Shown here: positions 1-8,571 of the stretch, piece after piece
How the letters are laid out: each line of letters opens with the position of its first letter
Position numbering within the stretch: the stretch's first letter is position 1
Origin: an uncultured Porphyromonas sp.
GTDB lineage: Bacteria; Bacteroidota; Bacteroidia; Bacteroidales; Porphyromonadaceae
Length of the DNA: 36,238 bases
Assembly (NCBI RefSeq): GCF_915070105.1
Contig: NZ_CAJZFJ010000018.1
Location: 1-36,238 of the forward strand
Reading direction: 5' to 3'
Translations under genes and position numbers: made by a program
Notes under the pieces: generated by a model
What the model was told of the DNA's origin: nothing
The model's input: the letters and a program-made list of their open reading frames with translations, nothing else
The model's database searches: none

Positions 1-155
1 TAAGGCTCCCTAGGATATGAAGCGATATCCCCGAAGATCCAAAGGCTGGAGTGTGCGAGCTAGATCATTTAGCTCCGTCTATACATCTCGGATATCTACA
101 CGGATCGATATAGGAGGATCTACCATGGAGTCTACTATGGAAATAATATATACCA

Positions 156-195
156 AAGCCCCCTATAATACCCGAGCAAGGCATATAGGGGGCTT
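156..195 (-). terminator. Terminator after the GH130 gene
   Basis: A perfect 12-bp inverted repeat (AAGCCCCCTATA at 156-167, TATAGGGGGCTT at 184-195) lies 23 bp beyond the GH130 stop codon. Read on the minus strand the stem is followed by a T/A-rich stretch, as expected for an intrinsic terminator. It would end the folD-MFS-GH130 operon. The remaining sequence, 1-155, shows no convincing gene. Confidence 0.7.
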
Positions 196-217
196 CGTTA
201 TGAAGAGCAGTGTGGGG

Positions 218-1216
218 CTAGATGATGGAGTTCTGCTTCGTAAACTCTACGATCTCATCGATGTAGCCGAAGGCGAGTCCCGTCACAGTATCTGCACAGC
301 CATAGTAGACTGCGATACGACCGGTCTCTGCATCATGTAGGGCAGCGCAGGGGAAGGTCACATTGGGGACATCACCCATGCACTCGTAGGGCTCACGAGG
401 AGAGATTAGGTAGGGACCTGAGCGATACTTTACCTTCCAAGGCTCATCGAGGTCAAGGAGAGCTGACCCGAAGGCATAGACAAAGCCATTGCATGAGGCT
501 AGTACTCCATGATAGATCAGGAGCCACCCCTCGCTTGTCTCGATGGGGATAGGCCCTGCACCGATCTTGGTGCACTGCCATGCGCTATCCTCAAAGGGGG
601 CTGGGGACATGACGTGGCGATGACGTCCCCAGAACTCTAGGTCGGGAGATTCGCTATAGAAGATATCGCCGAAGGGGGTATGCCCATTGTCGCTTGGGCG
701 AGAGAGCATAGCAAACTTCCCATGGAACTTGCGGGGGAAGAGGACCCCATTACGATTGAAGGGCAGGAAGGCATTCTCCAGCTGGTGGAACGTCTTGAAG
801 TCAAATGTATAGGCCACACCGATCGTCGGGCCATGATAGCCGTTACACCACGTCACATAGTAGCGATCTTCGATGAAGACTACACGGGGGTCATAGCCAT
901 AGACCCATTCCCCGATCTCCCGATCTTCGCACTCGAAGTGTAGAGGCTCGGGGTTGATGTCCCAGTGAATAGCATCCTCACTGAAGCCTACGTGCAGACG
1001 CATACGTCGGTTCGTATCATCGCACCTGAAGACTCCAGCGTAGCCCTCTCCGAAGGGGACAACGGCACTATTGAATATGCTGTTGGAGGTGGGGAGGAGG
1101 TCACGTGGGATGATGGGATTGGCACTATAGCGCCACATCACATCCTGGCAGCCTCTGGGACGGTCTTCCCAAGGCATATCGGGTAGGGCTTGCCCTACGA
1201 TCTTGAGTTTGCTCAT
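218..1216 (-). CDS. GH130 family beta-1,4-mannoside phosphorylase
   Basis: Glycoside hydrolase family 130 enzymes phosphorolyse beta-1,4-mannosides in the cytoplasm, releasing mannose 1-phosphate. The protein begins MSKLKIVGQALPDMPWEDRP and continues with WRYSANPIIPRD and NSIFNSAVVPF, which resemble the GH130_2 type. The element YDPRV (about residues 108-112) fits the family's catalytic Asp region, Asp109. The start is placed at 1216 (332 aa). An upstream in-frame ATG at 1285 would add 23 unrelated residues and overlap the preceding permease gene, whose stop is at 1254. The gene is last in an operon after folD and an MFS permease. Some GH130_2 enzymes of Bacteroides act on Man-beta-1,4-GlcNAc from N-glycans. 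That substrate is an inference; mannosyl-glucose or mannooligosaccharides are alternatives. Confidence 0.88.
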   Translation of the reverse strand: MSKLKIVGQALPDMPWEDRPRGCQDVMWRYSANPIIPRDLLPTSNSIFNSAVVPFGEGYAGVFRCDDTNRRMRLHVGFSEDAIHWDINPEPLHFECEDREIGEWVYGYDPRVVFIEDRYYVTWCNGYHGPTIGVAYTFDFKTFHQLENAFLPFNRNGVLFPRKFHGKFAMLSRPSDNGHTPFGDIFYSESPDLEFWGRHRHVMSPAPFEDSAWQCTKIGAGPIPIETSEGWLLIYHGVLASCNGFVYAFGSALLDLDEPWKVKYRSGPYLISPREPYECMGDVPNVTFPCAALHDAETGRIAVYYGCADTVTGLAFGYIDEIVEFTKQNSII

Positions 1217-1253
1217 TAGGTTCTTATTGTGATTGATAAACGTTGTCTCGGTG

Positions 1254-2540
1254 CTAAGCCTCACCCTCACCCTCTGTATGGGCAAATGGGAGGCGTAGAG
1301 CCATGACGATCGCAGGAATGGTAGCGACCATCACGAGTACGAAGAAGGTCTCATAGCCTAAATGCTTCGCTAGCCAGCCACTAGCCATACCAGGTACGGC
1401 TACGCTGAGGTTCATGAGGCTATTGGCGAAGGCATAGTGAGCCATCTGATACTTCCCGGGGGCGATCTGCTGCATCATGAAGAGCGTAATCCCTACGAAG
1501 CCAAATCCAAAGCTGAAGTACTCAAATATAATACCTGTAGCTAGCCAAGCAATCTGCTGGGGCTGAAATATGGCGAAGAGGAGATAGACCGCAAAGGGAA
1601 TGTTGAAGATACAAACCAGAGAGAAGAGTACCTTCTTCAGCCCGAAGTGTGAAATGTAATATCCCGATAGGATTGAGCCTAAGATGAAAGCTATCGTACC
1701 TGCAGTACCATAGATCAGACCATAGGTCTCGTTGGAGAGAGCTATCCCTCCCTTGGCTAAGTCGGCCTTGAGGAATATAGGTGCGATCTTCATCGCAAGC
1801 CCCTCTGCCAAGCGATAGAGGAAAATGAAGGCGAGATAGAGCCAGATATACTTCTTCCTAAAGAAGGATACCAAGACCTCCATGAGCTCCTGTGTGGCTT
1901 CCTGAGCTGACCGCTTGGGTTTGCCTTCCTCCCGTGGAAGTATGAATAGATGATATAGGGCGAGTAGCAGCATAATCCCAGCACAGATACCCATGATCGT
2001 CATCCAGGCAGAGACGATACCTTGTCGCTTGGCCAGATAACCAGCCAGATAGACTAGACCACCATTGGTAAGAATCTTAGCTAGATTATAGAAGGCTCCT
2101 TGCCAGCCTGCATACTGCCCTTGCTGAGCCTTCGTCAGCTCCTGCATATATACCCCGTCACCCGCTATGTCGTGCATTGAACCACTGATAGCGAGTACTC
2201 CCATGAGAGCCACTACATAGCTGAAGAAGCCAGGGAGGGGCAGGGCAAAGCATATCGCCCCGAACATCAGGGAGGTAATAAACTCAGTCAGGAAGATATA
2301 TCTACGCTTCGTGCCGAAGAGCTCCATACAGAGGCTAAAGAGGGGCTTCAGCGACCAAGGTAGGACGAGGAGGGAAGTCCAGAAGGCTACCTTCTCCTCC
2401 TCCACTCCTAGGTCGGTGAACATGATCACCGACACTAGGGAGAGGGCTACATAGGGGAGTCCCATCCCGAAATAGACGGAGGGAACCCAAGCTATGGGAT
2501 TACGTTTGGGGTGGGGGAGTGGGTAGGCGGATCTATCCAT
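1254..2540 (-). CDS. MFS permease, probably a sugar importer
   Basis: A 428-residue polytopic membrane protein with about 12 hydrophobic segments. It opens with a short polar N-terminus and a first membrane segment around residues 20-40, and has a charged central loop near residues 205-225 (EEGKPKRSAQEATQE). This is the layout of the major facilitator superfamily, and it resembles the AmpG-like/sugar MFS proteins of Bacteroidetes. Its start codon lies inside the 3' end of folD (8-bp overlap), so translation is probably coupled. The next gene downstream is a GH130 phosphorylase after a 37-bp gap. From that context I infer import of a short mannoside for phosphorolysis. The substrate is not visible in the sequence, and muropeptide transport cannot be excluded. 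Confidence 0.85.
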   Translation of the reverse strand: MDRSAYPLPHPKRNPIAWVPSVYFGMGLPYVALSLVSVIMFTDLGVEEEKVAFWTSLLVLPWSLKPLFSLCMELFGTKRRYIFLTEFITSLMFGAICFALPLPGFFSYVVALMGVLAISGSMHDIAGDGVYMQELTKAQQGQYAGWQGAFYNLAKILTNGGLVYLAGYLAKRQGIVSAWMTIMGICAGIMLLLALYHLFILPREEGKPKRSAQEATQELMEVLVSFFRKKYIWLYLAFIFLYRLAEGLAMKIAPIFLKADLAKGGIALSNETYGLIYGTAGTIAFILGSILSGYYISHFGLKKVLFSLVCIFNIPFAVYLLFAIFQPQQIAWLATGIIFEYFSFGFGFVGITLFMMQQIAPGKYQMAHYAFANSLMNLSVAVPGMASGWLAKHLGYETFFVLVMVATIPAIVMALRLPFAHTEGEGEA

Positions 2541-3426
2541 GTCGTAGCTTTGCCGCCTTCAGAGTGTTGAGCATAAGAGAGACGATCGTCATTGGACCGA
2601 CACCTCCGGGGACTGGAGTGATGAATGAGGCCAGAGGAGCTACCTCTGCGAAGGCAACGTCCCCCGTTAGGCGGAAGCCGCTCTTACGTGTCGCATCGGG
2701 TACACGTGTCGTCCCGACGTCTATGATCACAGCCCCAGGGCGTACCATATCGGCACGTAGGAACTCGGGTACACCGAGAGCAGCGACGATGATGTCGGCC
2801 TGTAGGCAGAGCTCCTTGATGTTAGGTGTGCGACTATGGCATACCGTGACGGTGCAGTCTCCGGGATTAGCCTTGTGCAGTAGGAGCTGTGCCATGGGCT
2901 TACCGACGATGTTGCTTCGCCCAAGTACGACACAGTGCTTGCCCCTCGTCTCTATATCGTAGCGACGTAGGAGCTCGATGATCCCCTGTGGGGTAGCAGA
3001 GACGAAGCAGGGGAGGCCTATGCTCATCTTCCCTACATTGATTGGATGGAAGCCATCGACGTCCTTACGGGGATCGACAGTCTCGATGACCTTCTGTTCA
3101 TCGATGTGCTTTGGTAGAGGGAGCTGTACGATGAAGCCCGTGACGTCTGGGTCTTCATTTAGGCGCTTGATCTCGGCTAGTAGAGTCTCTTCGGTGACAT
3201 CGTCCTCGAAGCGGATGAGTGAGGAGCGGAAGCCGACCTCTTGGCAAGTCTTGATCTTGGAGGCAACGTAGGTTTCGCTCCCTCCGTCATGCCCTACGAG
3301 GATGGCGACCAAGTGTGGTGCTTGCTCCCCTCGTGCGACCATGGCGGCGACTTCGGTAGCGATCTCCTCTTTGATTTGGGCAGAGGTTGCCTTACCATCG
3401 AGGAGGGTATAGGTAGAGTTTGCCAT
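2533..3426 (-). CDS. folD: FolD methylenetetrahydrofolate dehydrogenase/cyclohydrolase
   Basis: A bifunctional cytoplasmic enzyme that interconverts 5,10-methylene-, methenyl- and 10-formyl-tetrahydrofolate with NADP(H). The length (297 aa) is typical. Family signatures are visible: the active-site segment SETYVASKIKTCQEVG with Tyr and Lys, the nucleotide-binding motif GRSNIVGKPMAQLLL in the middle, and PVPGGVGPMT near the C-terminus. It is the first gene of a minus-strand operon, with an MFS permease overlapping its stop codon by 8 bp. A good -7 promoter element lies about 50 bp upstream of the ATG. Confidence 0.97.
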   Translation of the reverse strand: MANSTYTLLDGKATSAQIKEEIATEVAAMVARGEQAPHLVAILVGHDGGSETYVASKIKTCQEVGFRSSLIRFEDDVTEETLLAEIKRLNEDPDVTGFIVQLPLPKHIDEQKVIETVDPRKDVDGFHPINVGKMSIGLPCFVSATPQGIIELLRRYDIETRGKHCVVLGRSNIVGKPMAQLLLHKANPGDCTVTVCHSRTPNIKELCLQADIIVAALGVPEFLRADMVRPGAVIIDVGTTRVPDATRKSGFRLTGDVAFAEVAPLASFITPVPGGVGPMTIVSLMLNTLKAAKLRHG

Positions 3427-3455
3427 ACGATTGATGATGATATGTATTGACGGTA

Positions 3456-3480
3456 GAGTTTGTAAAACTCCTCAAAGATA
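3456..3480 (-). promoter_or_regulatory. folD promoter with hairpin at the start site
   Basis: CAAAGATA at 3473-3480 reads TATCTTTG on the minus strand, a match to the Bacteroidetes -7 consensus TAnnTTTG. Just downstream in the direction of transcription, at 3456-3470, is the inverted repeat GAGTTT-GTA-AAACTC, which would overlap the transcription start. It could be an operator or a small 5' hairpin. No clear -33 element is seen. Confidence 0.65.
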
Positions 3481-3618
3481 GCAAAAACTCCCGTGCCCTC
3501 CTCCTTTTATAATCCTTCGTTTTCTGCGCTATATAGTGCTATTGGCTCACGTATATATGTAAAATGTCTACCCGACATTCCTTCTACCTAGTGTTCTTGC
3601 GATCCGCTGTGAGATAGA

Positions 3619-3737
3619 GAGCCCCAGCCTGCTTGTCCTTAGACGAACCGCTAGGTGGGCTCGGTGGGGCTAAGCAGGCTGGGGCTCGGGTAGAGGATTC
3701 GCTCTGAGAGGGGTGTACTTGATAGCTATCCCCCTCT
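3619..3737 (-). terminator. Probable terminator region behind the nitroreductase
   Basis: Two inverted repeats follow the nitroreductase stop (3755, minus strand). The first pairs 3731-3737 with 3707-3713 (7 bp). The second is a perfect 16-bp repeat (3619-3634 with 3672-3687) around a 37-nt loop. Neither is followed by a clear T tract, so termination is inferred from position only. The rest of the 328-bp gap 3427-3754 holds the folD promoter and nothing else I recognise. Confidence 0.4.
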
Positions 3738-3754
3738 ATGCTAATAGAGCTAGA

Positions 3755-4387
3755 CTAGATGAAGGTGACAAACTCTTCGTAGGGGTTACGCACCTTCTTC
3801 ATCGAGCCGAGCCAGTCACGCTCTGGGTCTGCATACCCTAGGTAGAGTAGGGAGACGCTACGGAGTCCCTTCTCGGGTAGTCCGAGGAGCTCATCTACGA
3901 GCTTGGGGTCAAAGCCTCCAATAGGAGTGCTGTCTATCTTGAGCTCTGCAGCCTGTGCTAGGGCGAGTCCGAGGGCGATGAAGGTCTGATTGGCGGCATG
4001 CTGGAACTGTGCCTCCTTGCTCATCTTGCCGAAGGTCTCCTTGAGCATATCCGTGTATCTCTTGAAGCGTCCACGTACGAGTCCACGCTCATCTGTCGTG
4101 AGGTCGTAGATAGCATCGATACGCTCTGGGGTGTATTCATCCCATGCTGCGAAGACGATGACGTGTGAGCACTCTCTCATACAGTCGGGGTTGAGAGCAC
4201 CAGCCACCATCTTCTCCTTGAGGGCTTGGTCACCTACGACGATGAGGCGGAATTGCTGGAGGCCAGAGGAGGTCGGGGCTAGGCGTGCAGCCTCTACGAT
4301 CTTGTGCAGATCTTCGTCACTCACCTTGCGTGTGGGATCGTATGCCTTGGTGGCATGTCGCCAGGTCAGATCATCTAGTAATGCCAT
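3755..4387 (-). CDS. NAD(P)H-dependent nitroreductase family flavoprotein
   Basis: A 210-residue protein of the NfsB-like nitroreductase family, FMN enzymes that reduce nitro compounds or quinones with NAD(P)H in the cytoplasm. The N-terminal RHATKAYD and the APTSSGLQQFR segment (about residues 37-47) match the FMN phosphate and isoalloxazine binding elements. A second FMN-contacting part is seen around STPIGGFDPK, and the C-terminal ESL-like turn is replaced by RSVSLLYLGYAD. It appears to be a single-gene unit: the ABC-F gene upstream ends 93 bp away and terminator-like repeats follow. No clear TAnnTTTG box was found for it. The physiological substrate is unknown. Confidence 0.92.
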   Translation of the reverse strand: MALLDDLTWRHATKAYDPTRKVSDEDLHKIVEAARLAPTSSGLQQFRLIVVGDQALKEKMVAGALNPDCMRECSHVIVFAAWDEYTPERIDAIYDLTTDERGLVRGRFKRYTDMLKETFGKMSKEAQFQHAANQTFIALGLALAQAAELKIDSTPIGGFDPKLVDELLGLPEKGLRSVSLLYLGYADPERDWLGSMKKVRNPYEEFVTFI

Positions 4388-4479
4388 ATATCTATATTGT
4401 TTATTGGGTTTGCGGATCTATCCTATCGCTCCTACAACATAGGTAGAGGGCAAAAGGTTGCTGGTAGATAGCCTATACG

Positions 4480-6120
4480 CTAGCTACCTACACGCTCTAG
4501 CTCACGTAGATTCTCTAGCTTCTTGCGCTGCATGAAGTCATAGATACCCTCTAGGTGCTCGACGACCTTTCCTCCCCCGAATTCATATACCTTACTGACC
4601 AGTCCATCGAGGAAGTCTCTGTCGTGCGATACGAGGATGAGTGTCCCATCGTAGTTGAGGAGAGCTTGCTTGAGGACCTCCTTAGTCTTCATATCTAGGT
4701 GGTTCGTGGGCTCGTCGAGGATCAGCAGGTTGTAGGGCTCTAGTAGGAGCTTCAGTAGGGCTAAGCGCGTACGCTCACCGCCACTGAGTACCTTGACCTT
4801 CTTGGTCGAGGCCTCGCCTCCGAACATGAATGCCCCCAGTAGATCTTTGATGCGTGTACGGATGTCTCCCTCTGCGACGCTATCGATGACCTCGAAGACG
4901 GTGCGGGTCTCGTCCTCTGCTGCTGCGCTATTCTGTGCGAAGTAGCCTACACGGACATTGTGCCCGAGCTTCAGTTCACCCTCGTGCTCGAGCTCCCCCA
5001 TGATACAGCGTACGAGGGTACTCTTACCCTCACCGTTCTTGCCGACGAAGGCTATCTTATCTCCACGTCCGATCATTAGATCTACGTTGGAGAAGATCCT
5101 CTTATCTGCGAAGGCCTTGCCCACAGACTGCATCTCTACGGGGTAGTTCCCAGAGCGGGGGGCAGGTGGGAAGCGTAGACGGATCGATGAGGTGTCGATC
5201 TCATCTACCTCTACACGCTCGAGCTTCTCGAGCATACGTACACGGCTCTGTACTTGGTTGGTCTTTGAGTAAGTACCCTTGAAGCGCTCTATGAACTCCT
5301 CCGTCTCGGCGATGAACTTCTGCTGCTCTTCATAAGCACGTAGCTGCTGGTCTCTCCGCTCTGCTCGTAGACGCTGATACTCGGTATAGTTTACCTTGTA
5401 GTCATAGATTCGTCCACCTGTGATCTCGATGGTACGTGTCGTGATGCGGTCTACGAAGGCTCTATCGTGGCTAATGATTACTACAGTCTGGTTGCTCTCC
5501 ACAAGGAAGTCCTCCAGCCACTGGATCGACTCTATGTCTAGGTGGTTTGTCGGCTCGTCCAGCAGGAGGACATCTGGGCGCTGGAGTAGGAGCTTAGCTA
5601 GCTCGATACGCATACGCCATCCACCGGAGAACTCTGAGGTCTGTCGTATGAAGTCCTCACGTCGGAAGCCTAAGCCCAGTAGGGTCAGCTCTACGGCCTT
5701 GTCGTAGTTGATCTCTTCGATAGCGTAGTACTTCTCTCCTAGAGTGGTGACCTCCTCGATGATCGCCATGTACTCGGGGCTGTCGTAGTCTGTACGGGTA
5801 GTCAGCTCTTGGTTCAGCGCTTCCATCCGAGCCGCCATCTCATGGATGTGGCTAAAGGCCTGCTCGGCTTCCTCGAAGACGGTGCGACCATCCTCGGTCA
5901 TTAGGTGCTGTGGGAGGTAGGCTACTGAGACTCCTTCGGGTACGGAGACCTTGCCCCGTGTAGCCTCACGGCTACCACTAAGGATCTTGAGTAGGGTACT
6001 CTTGCCAGCACCATTCTTGCCCATGAGGGCTATACGATCCTTCGGGTTAATGACAAAGGAGATATTAGAGAAGAGGGGAGCACCCCCGATCTCTACGGTA
6101 AGGGAATCGACAGAAATCAT
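4480..6120 (-). CDS. ABC-F family ATP-binding protein
   Basis: A 546-residue soluble protein with two ABC ATPase domains and no membrane segment, the architecture of ABC-F proteins that act on ribosomes. Domain 1 has Walker A GKNGAGKST (34-42), the signature FSGGWRMRIELAK and Walker B VLLLDEPTNHLD. Domain 2 has GKNGEGKST, LSGGERTRLALLK and LLILDEPTNHLD. The DEPTNHLD form of Walker B is typical of ABC-F. A charged coiled linker (about residues 240-310) joins the domains. It resembles housekeeping YdiF/Uup-type members rather than a known resistance factor, but antibiotic protection cannot be excluded. It is the last gene of the greA-HIT-ugd run, 124 bp after ugd; that gap shows nothing notable. 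Confidence 0.93.
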   Translation of the reverse strand: MISVDSLTVEIGGAPLFSNISFVINPKDRIALMGKNGAGKSTLLKILSGSREATRGKVSVPEGVSVAYLPQHLMTEDGRTVFEEAEQAFSHIHEMAARMEALNQELTTRTDYDSPEYMAIIEEVTTLGEKYYAIEEINYDKAVELTLLGLGFRREDFIRQTSEFSGGWRMRIELAKLLLQRPDVLLLDEPTNHLDIESIQWLEDFLVESNQTVVIISHDRAFVDRITTRTIEITGGRIYDYKVNYTEYQRLRAERRDQQLRAYEEQQKFIAETEEFIERFKGTYSKTNQVQSRVRMLEKLERVEVDEIDTSSIRLRFPPAPRSGNYPVEMQSVGKAFADKRIFSNVDLMIGRGDKIAFVGKNGEGKSTLVRCIMGELEHEGELKLGHNVRVGYFAQNSAAAEDETRTVFEVIDSVAEGDIRTRIKDLLGAFMFGGEASTKKVKVLSGGERTRLALLKLLLEPYNLLILDEPTNHLDMKTKEVLKQALLNYDGTLILVSHDRDFLDGLVSKVYEFGGGKVVEHLEGIYDFMQRKKLENLRELERVGS

Positions 6121-6244
6121 CGTTGTTCAATCTTTGCTTGGATATAATCCTCCCTCACAGCCTCGCCTACACCCACACTAGGTGGTAATGCCGAGGTGTA
6201 CTCAGGCTGTCTGTAGCCCATTCTTGTGAGGTAGAGGGGGAGAG

Positions 6245-7555
6245 CTACTGCCCGATCTGTAGGAGGGTAAAGCCTGCTTCCCGTGGCCCAGCGTCGAAGA
6301 CGTTGCGCCCATCGATCAGTAGAGGTGTCCGCACCGAGCGGCGAAGAACCTCCCAAGCAGGCATTCGGAATGCCTTCCACTCCGTCACATGGAAGATAGC
6401 ATCAGCATCTAGTGCCGAGCTATATAGGTCGGCAGCATAGTGTACTCGGTCGCCTAGCTGACGGCGAGCTTCCTCCATAGCGACAGGGTCATAGACGGAT
6501 ACCTCACAGCCTGCCTCCAGTAGAGTCTCTATGAGTACGAGCGAGGGTGCCTGACGCATATCGTCAGTCTCAGGCTTGAAGGCTAGTCCCCATACGGCGA
6601 CCTTGCGCCCCCTAACGTCGCCTCCGAAGTAGTGGGCGAACTTATCGAAGAGTATGTGCTTCTGCTGTTCATTCACTGCCTCCACTGCCTCCAGGATCTG
6701 CATCCGCTCACCATGCTCATGCGCCGTGCGGATGAAGGCCTGGACATCCTTGGGGAAGCAGGAGCCCCCATAGCCACACCCTGCATAGAGGAACTTACTG
6801 CCGATGCGGGCATCACTGCCCATCCCTCGGCGTACCATAGATACATTGGCTCCTACGGCCTCACATAGCCGAGCCACTTCATTCATGAAGCTGATGCGTG
6901 TGGCGAGCATGGCATTGGCTGCATACTTCGTCATCTCGGCAGAGGGGATGTCCATGAAGAGCACTCGGAAGTTGTTGAGCAGTATGGGCTTATAGAGTCG
7001 TGTCATCAGCTCCTTAGCTCGTTCGCTCTGTACCCCGACGACGACCCGATCGGGCTTCATGAAGTCATCGATAGCGTTGCCCTCCTTGAGGAACTCTGGG
7101 TTGGAGGCTACATCGAAGGGTATCGAGACCCCTCGCTTGGCTTGCTCCTCCTCGATCACTCGCTGGATCTGCTTCCAGGTACCTACGGGCACAGTGCTCT
7201 TGGTTACTACGAGGCAGTAGTCTGTCATAGCAGCTCCTATGGAGCGGGCGACAGCTAGTACGTGCCTGAGGTCGGCAGAGCCATCCTCGTCGGGTGGTGT
7301 GCCGACAGCACTGAATATGATCTCTACGTGGGGTAGAACCTCTGCGATCGAGGTGCCGAAGTGTAGGCGCCCCGCCTCCATCCCTCGACGTACGAGGGTA
7401 TCTAGCCCAGGCTCATAGATCGGGATAATACCCTGACGTAGTCCCTGGATCTTCGCCTCATCTACATCTACACAGTATACCTCTGCCCCGAGGTCTGCGA
7501 AGCAGGCCGCACTGACTAGACCGACGTAGCCGATCCCGACGATAGCGATACGCAT
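6245..7555 (-). CDS. ugd: UDP-glucose 6-dehydrogenase
   Basis: Oxidises UDP-glucose to UDP-glucuronate with 2 NAD+ and supplies uronic acid for capsule, LPS or other glycans. The protein (436 aa) starts with the Rossmann motif MRIAIVGIGYVGL. It contains TKSTVPVGT (about 118-126), FLKEGNAIDD (155-164), and the active-site segment GCGYGGSCFPKD with catalytic Cys266. The C-terminal domain starts near WGLAFKPETDDMR. The gene follows the HIT gene after 9 bp. UDP-mannose/ManNAc dehydrogenases share the fold, but the motif set fits the UDP-glucose enzyme best. Confidence 0.95.
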   Translation of the reverse strand: MRIAIVGIGYVGLVSAACFADLGAEVYCVDVDEAKIQGLRQGIIPIYEPGLDTLVRRGMEAGRLHFGTSIAEVLPHVEIIFSAVGTPPDEDGSADLRHVLAVARSIGAAMTDYCLVVTKSTVPVGTWKQIQRVIEEEQAKRGVSIPFDVASNPEFLKEGNAIDDFMKPDRVVVGVQSERAKELMTRLYKPILLNNFRVLFMDIPSAEMTKYAANAMLATRISFMNEVARLCEAVGANVSMVRRGMGSDARIGSKFLYAGCGYGGSCFPKDVQAFIRTAHEHGERMQILEAVEAVNEQQKHILFDKFAHYFGGDVRGRKVAVWGLAFKPETDDMRQAPSLVLIETLLEAGCEVSVYDPVAMEEARRQLGDRVHYAADLYSSALDADAIFHVTEWKAFRMPAWEVLRRSVRTPLLIDGRNVFDAGPREAGFTLLQIGQ

Positions 7556-7564
7556 ACGACTCCC

Positions 7565-7957
7565 TTACTTAGCGTGCTGACGTAGCTGGGCTGCGATACG
7601 CTCCATCTCGGCCGGGGGGAGCTGGAGCTTATGCTTGAGGTCTATGTCTCCCTCATTGTTAATCGGGATGAGGTGTATGTGGGCATGGTTCACCTCTAGC
7701 CCTAGGACTAGTACGGCGACCTTACGGCATGCCGTGACCTCCTGGATCTGCTGTGCGACCTTCTTGGCGAAGGTCATCATACGTCCGAGGTGCTCATCCT
7801 CTAGGTCGAAGATGTAGTCTACCTCTTGTCGGGGGACGACTAGGGTGTGCGCAGGCTGTACGGGGTTGATGTCGAGGAAGGCATAGAATTCGCTGTCTTC
7901 AGCGACTTTGTACGAGGGGATCTCGCCCTCGATGATACGAGTGAAGAGGGTTGCCAT
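7565..7957 (-). CDS. HIT family nucleotide-binding hydrolase
   Basis: A 130-residue histidine triad protein, a cytoplasmic nucleotidyl hydrolase/transferase of the Hint/HinT type. The triad HAHIHLIPI is at residues 91-99, and the N-terminal FTRIIEGEIPSYKV is typical. The ATG is preceded by a strong AGGAGG (7968-7973), rare in this window. Between the greA stop and this gene lies a run of eight G on the plus strand (7981-7988). The gene sits between greA and ugd in a tight minus-strand operon. Confidence 0.95.
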   Translation of the reverse strand: MATLFTRIIEGEIPSYKVAEDSEFYAFLDINPVQPAHTLVVPRQEVDYIFDLEDEHLGRMMTFAKKVAQQIQEVTACRKVAVLVLGLEVNHAHIHLIPINNEGDIDLKHKLQLPPAEMERIAAQLRQHAK

Positions 7958-7988
7958 ATCGAATAGCCTCCTAGGGCAAAGGGGGGGG

Positions 7989-8459
7989 TTAAATAGAAAT
8001 ATCTAGGATCTCGAAGGTCAGTAGTCCACCGGGGGTTTGTACCTCGGCGACGTCACCTACCTTCTTCCCTACGAGCCCCTTGGCGATGGGGGTATTGACG
8101 GAGATCTTCTTCTCCTTGAGGTTCGCTTCGGAGTCAGATACGAGCGTATAGGTGAGCTCAGCCGCAGTCTTGACGTTGCGGATGGTGACCTTGGTGAGGA
8201 TCTGGACAGTATCAGTGGAGAGACGAGACTCGTCGATGATGCGGGTGTTGGCTAGGGTCGCCTTGAGCTGGGCGATCTTACCCTCGAGCAGACCTTGAGC
8301 CTCCTTGGCTGCGTCATACTCGGCATTCTCAGAGAGGTCACCCTTGTCACGTGCCTCAGCGATCTGACGAGAGATCTCGGGGCGGTGTACGGCTTCGAGT
8401 TCGTTGATCTCGGCTACGAGCTTGTCGTAGCCAGCCTGGGTCATATAGTTGTATGCCAT
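7989..8459 (-). CDS. greA: Transcription elongation factor GreA
   Basis: GreA binds the RNA polymerase secondary channel and stimulates cleavage of backtracked transcripts. The length (156 aa) is typical. The N-terminal coiled coil starts with YMTQAGYDKLVAEINELE, and the tip contains GDLSENAEYDAAKE with the conserved acidic residues. The C-terminal globular domain ends LLTFEILDI. It is the first gene of the operon greA-HIT-ugd-ABC-F. The leader of about 100 nt contains two hairpins (see separate entry), which suggests control at the RNA level. Confidence 0.98.
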   Translation of the reverse strand: MAYNYMTQAGYDKLVAEINELEAVHRPEISRQIAEARDKGDLSENAEYDAAKEAQGLLEGKIAQLKATLANTRIIDESRLSTDTVQILTKVTIRNVKTAAELTYTLVSDSEANLKEKKISVNTPIAKGLVGKKVGDVAEVQTPGGLLTFEILDISI

Positions 8460-8465
8460 AATTGA

Positions 8466-8567
8466 TGTAGGGGGGAGCGGGGTGCTCCCCTATTCTAGTT
8501 TGTTGATTTATTCGCTGTTTAGTTACAATAGCGAACCCTACTCCAGCATGCACTGTCGTAGGGTTCG
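8466..8567 (-). promoter_or_regulatory. Structured greA 5' leader
   Basis: Two inverted repeats lie between the greA promoter and start codon. The first is CGAACCCTAC (8532-8541) with GTAGGGTTCG (8558-8567), a perfect 10-bp stem with a 16-nt loop, falling at the predicted 5' end of the RNA. The second is GGGGAGC (8472-8478) with GCTCCCC (8484-8490), a 7-bp stem with a 5-nt loop ending 12 nt before the ATG. The second could affect ribosome access. Function is inferred from position. Confidence 0.5.
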
Positions 8568-8571
8568 TATG

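Noticed and set aside
1216..1285. GH130 start at 1285
   Set aside because: The extra 23 residues do not resemble the family and would overlap the MFS gene by 32 bp; the ATG at 1216 gives the expected N-terminus.
2519..2962. Open frame of 147 codons on the plus strand opposite folD
   Set aside because: Antisense shadow of folD with Arg/Ser-rich translation and no family likeness.
3619..3687. A riboswitch or mobile-element end formed by the 16-bp inverted repeat
   Set aside because: No known riboswitch core is present, there is no transposase or target duplication, and the position behind a stop codon fits transcription termination better.
6117..6380. Open frame across the ugd-ABC-F gap (87 codons, minus strand)
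   Set aside because: It overlaps the 3' end of ugd in another frame, has low-complexity Arg/Ser/Pro content and no recognisable domain.
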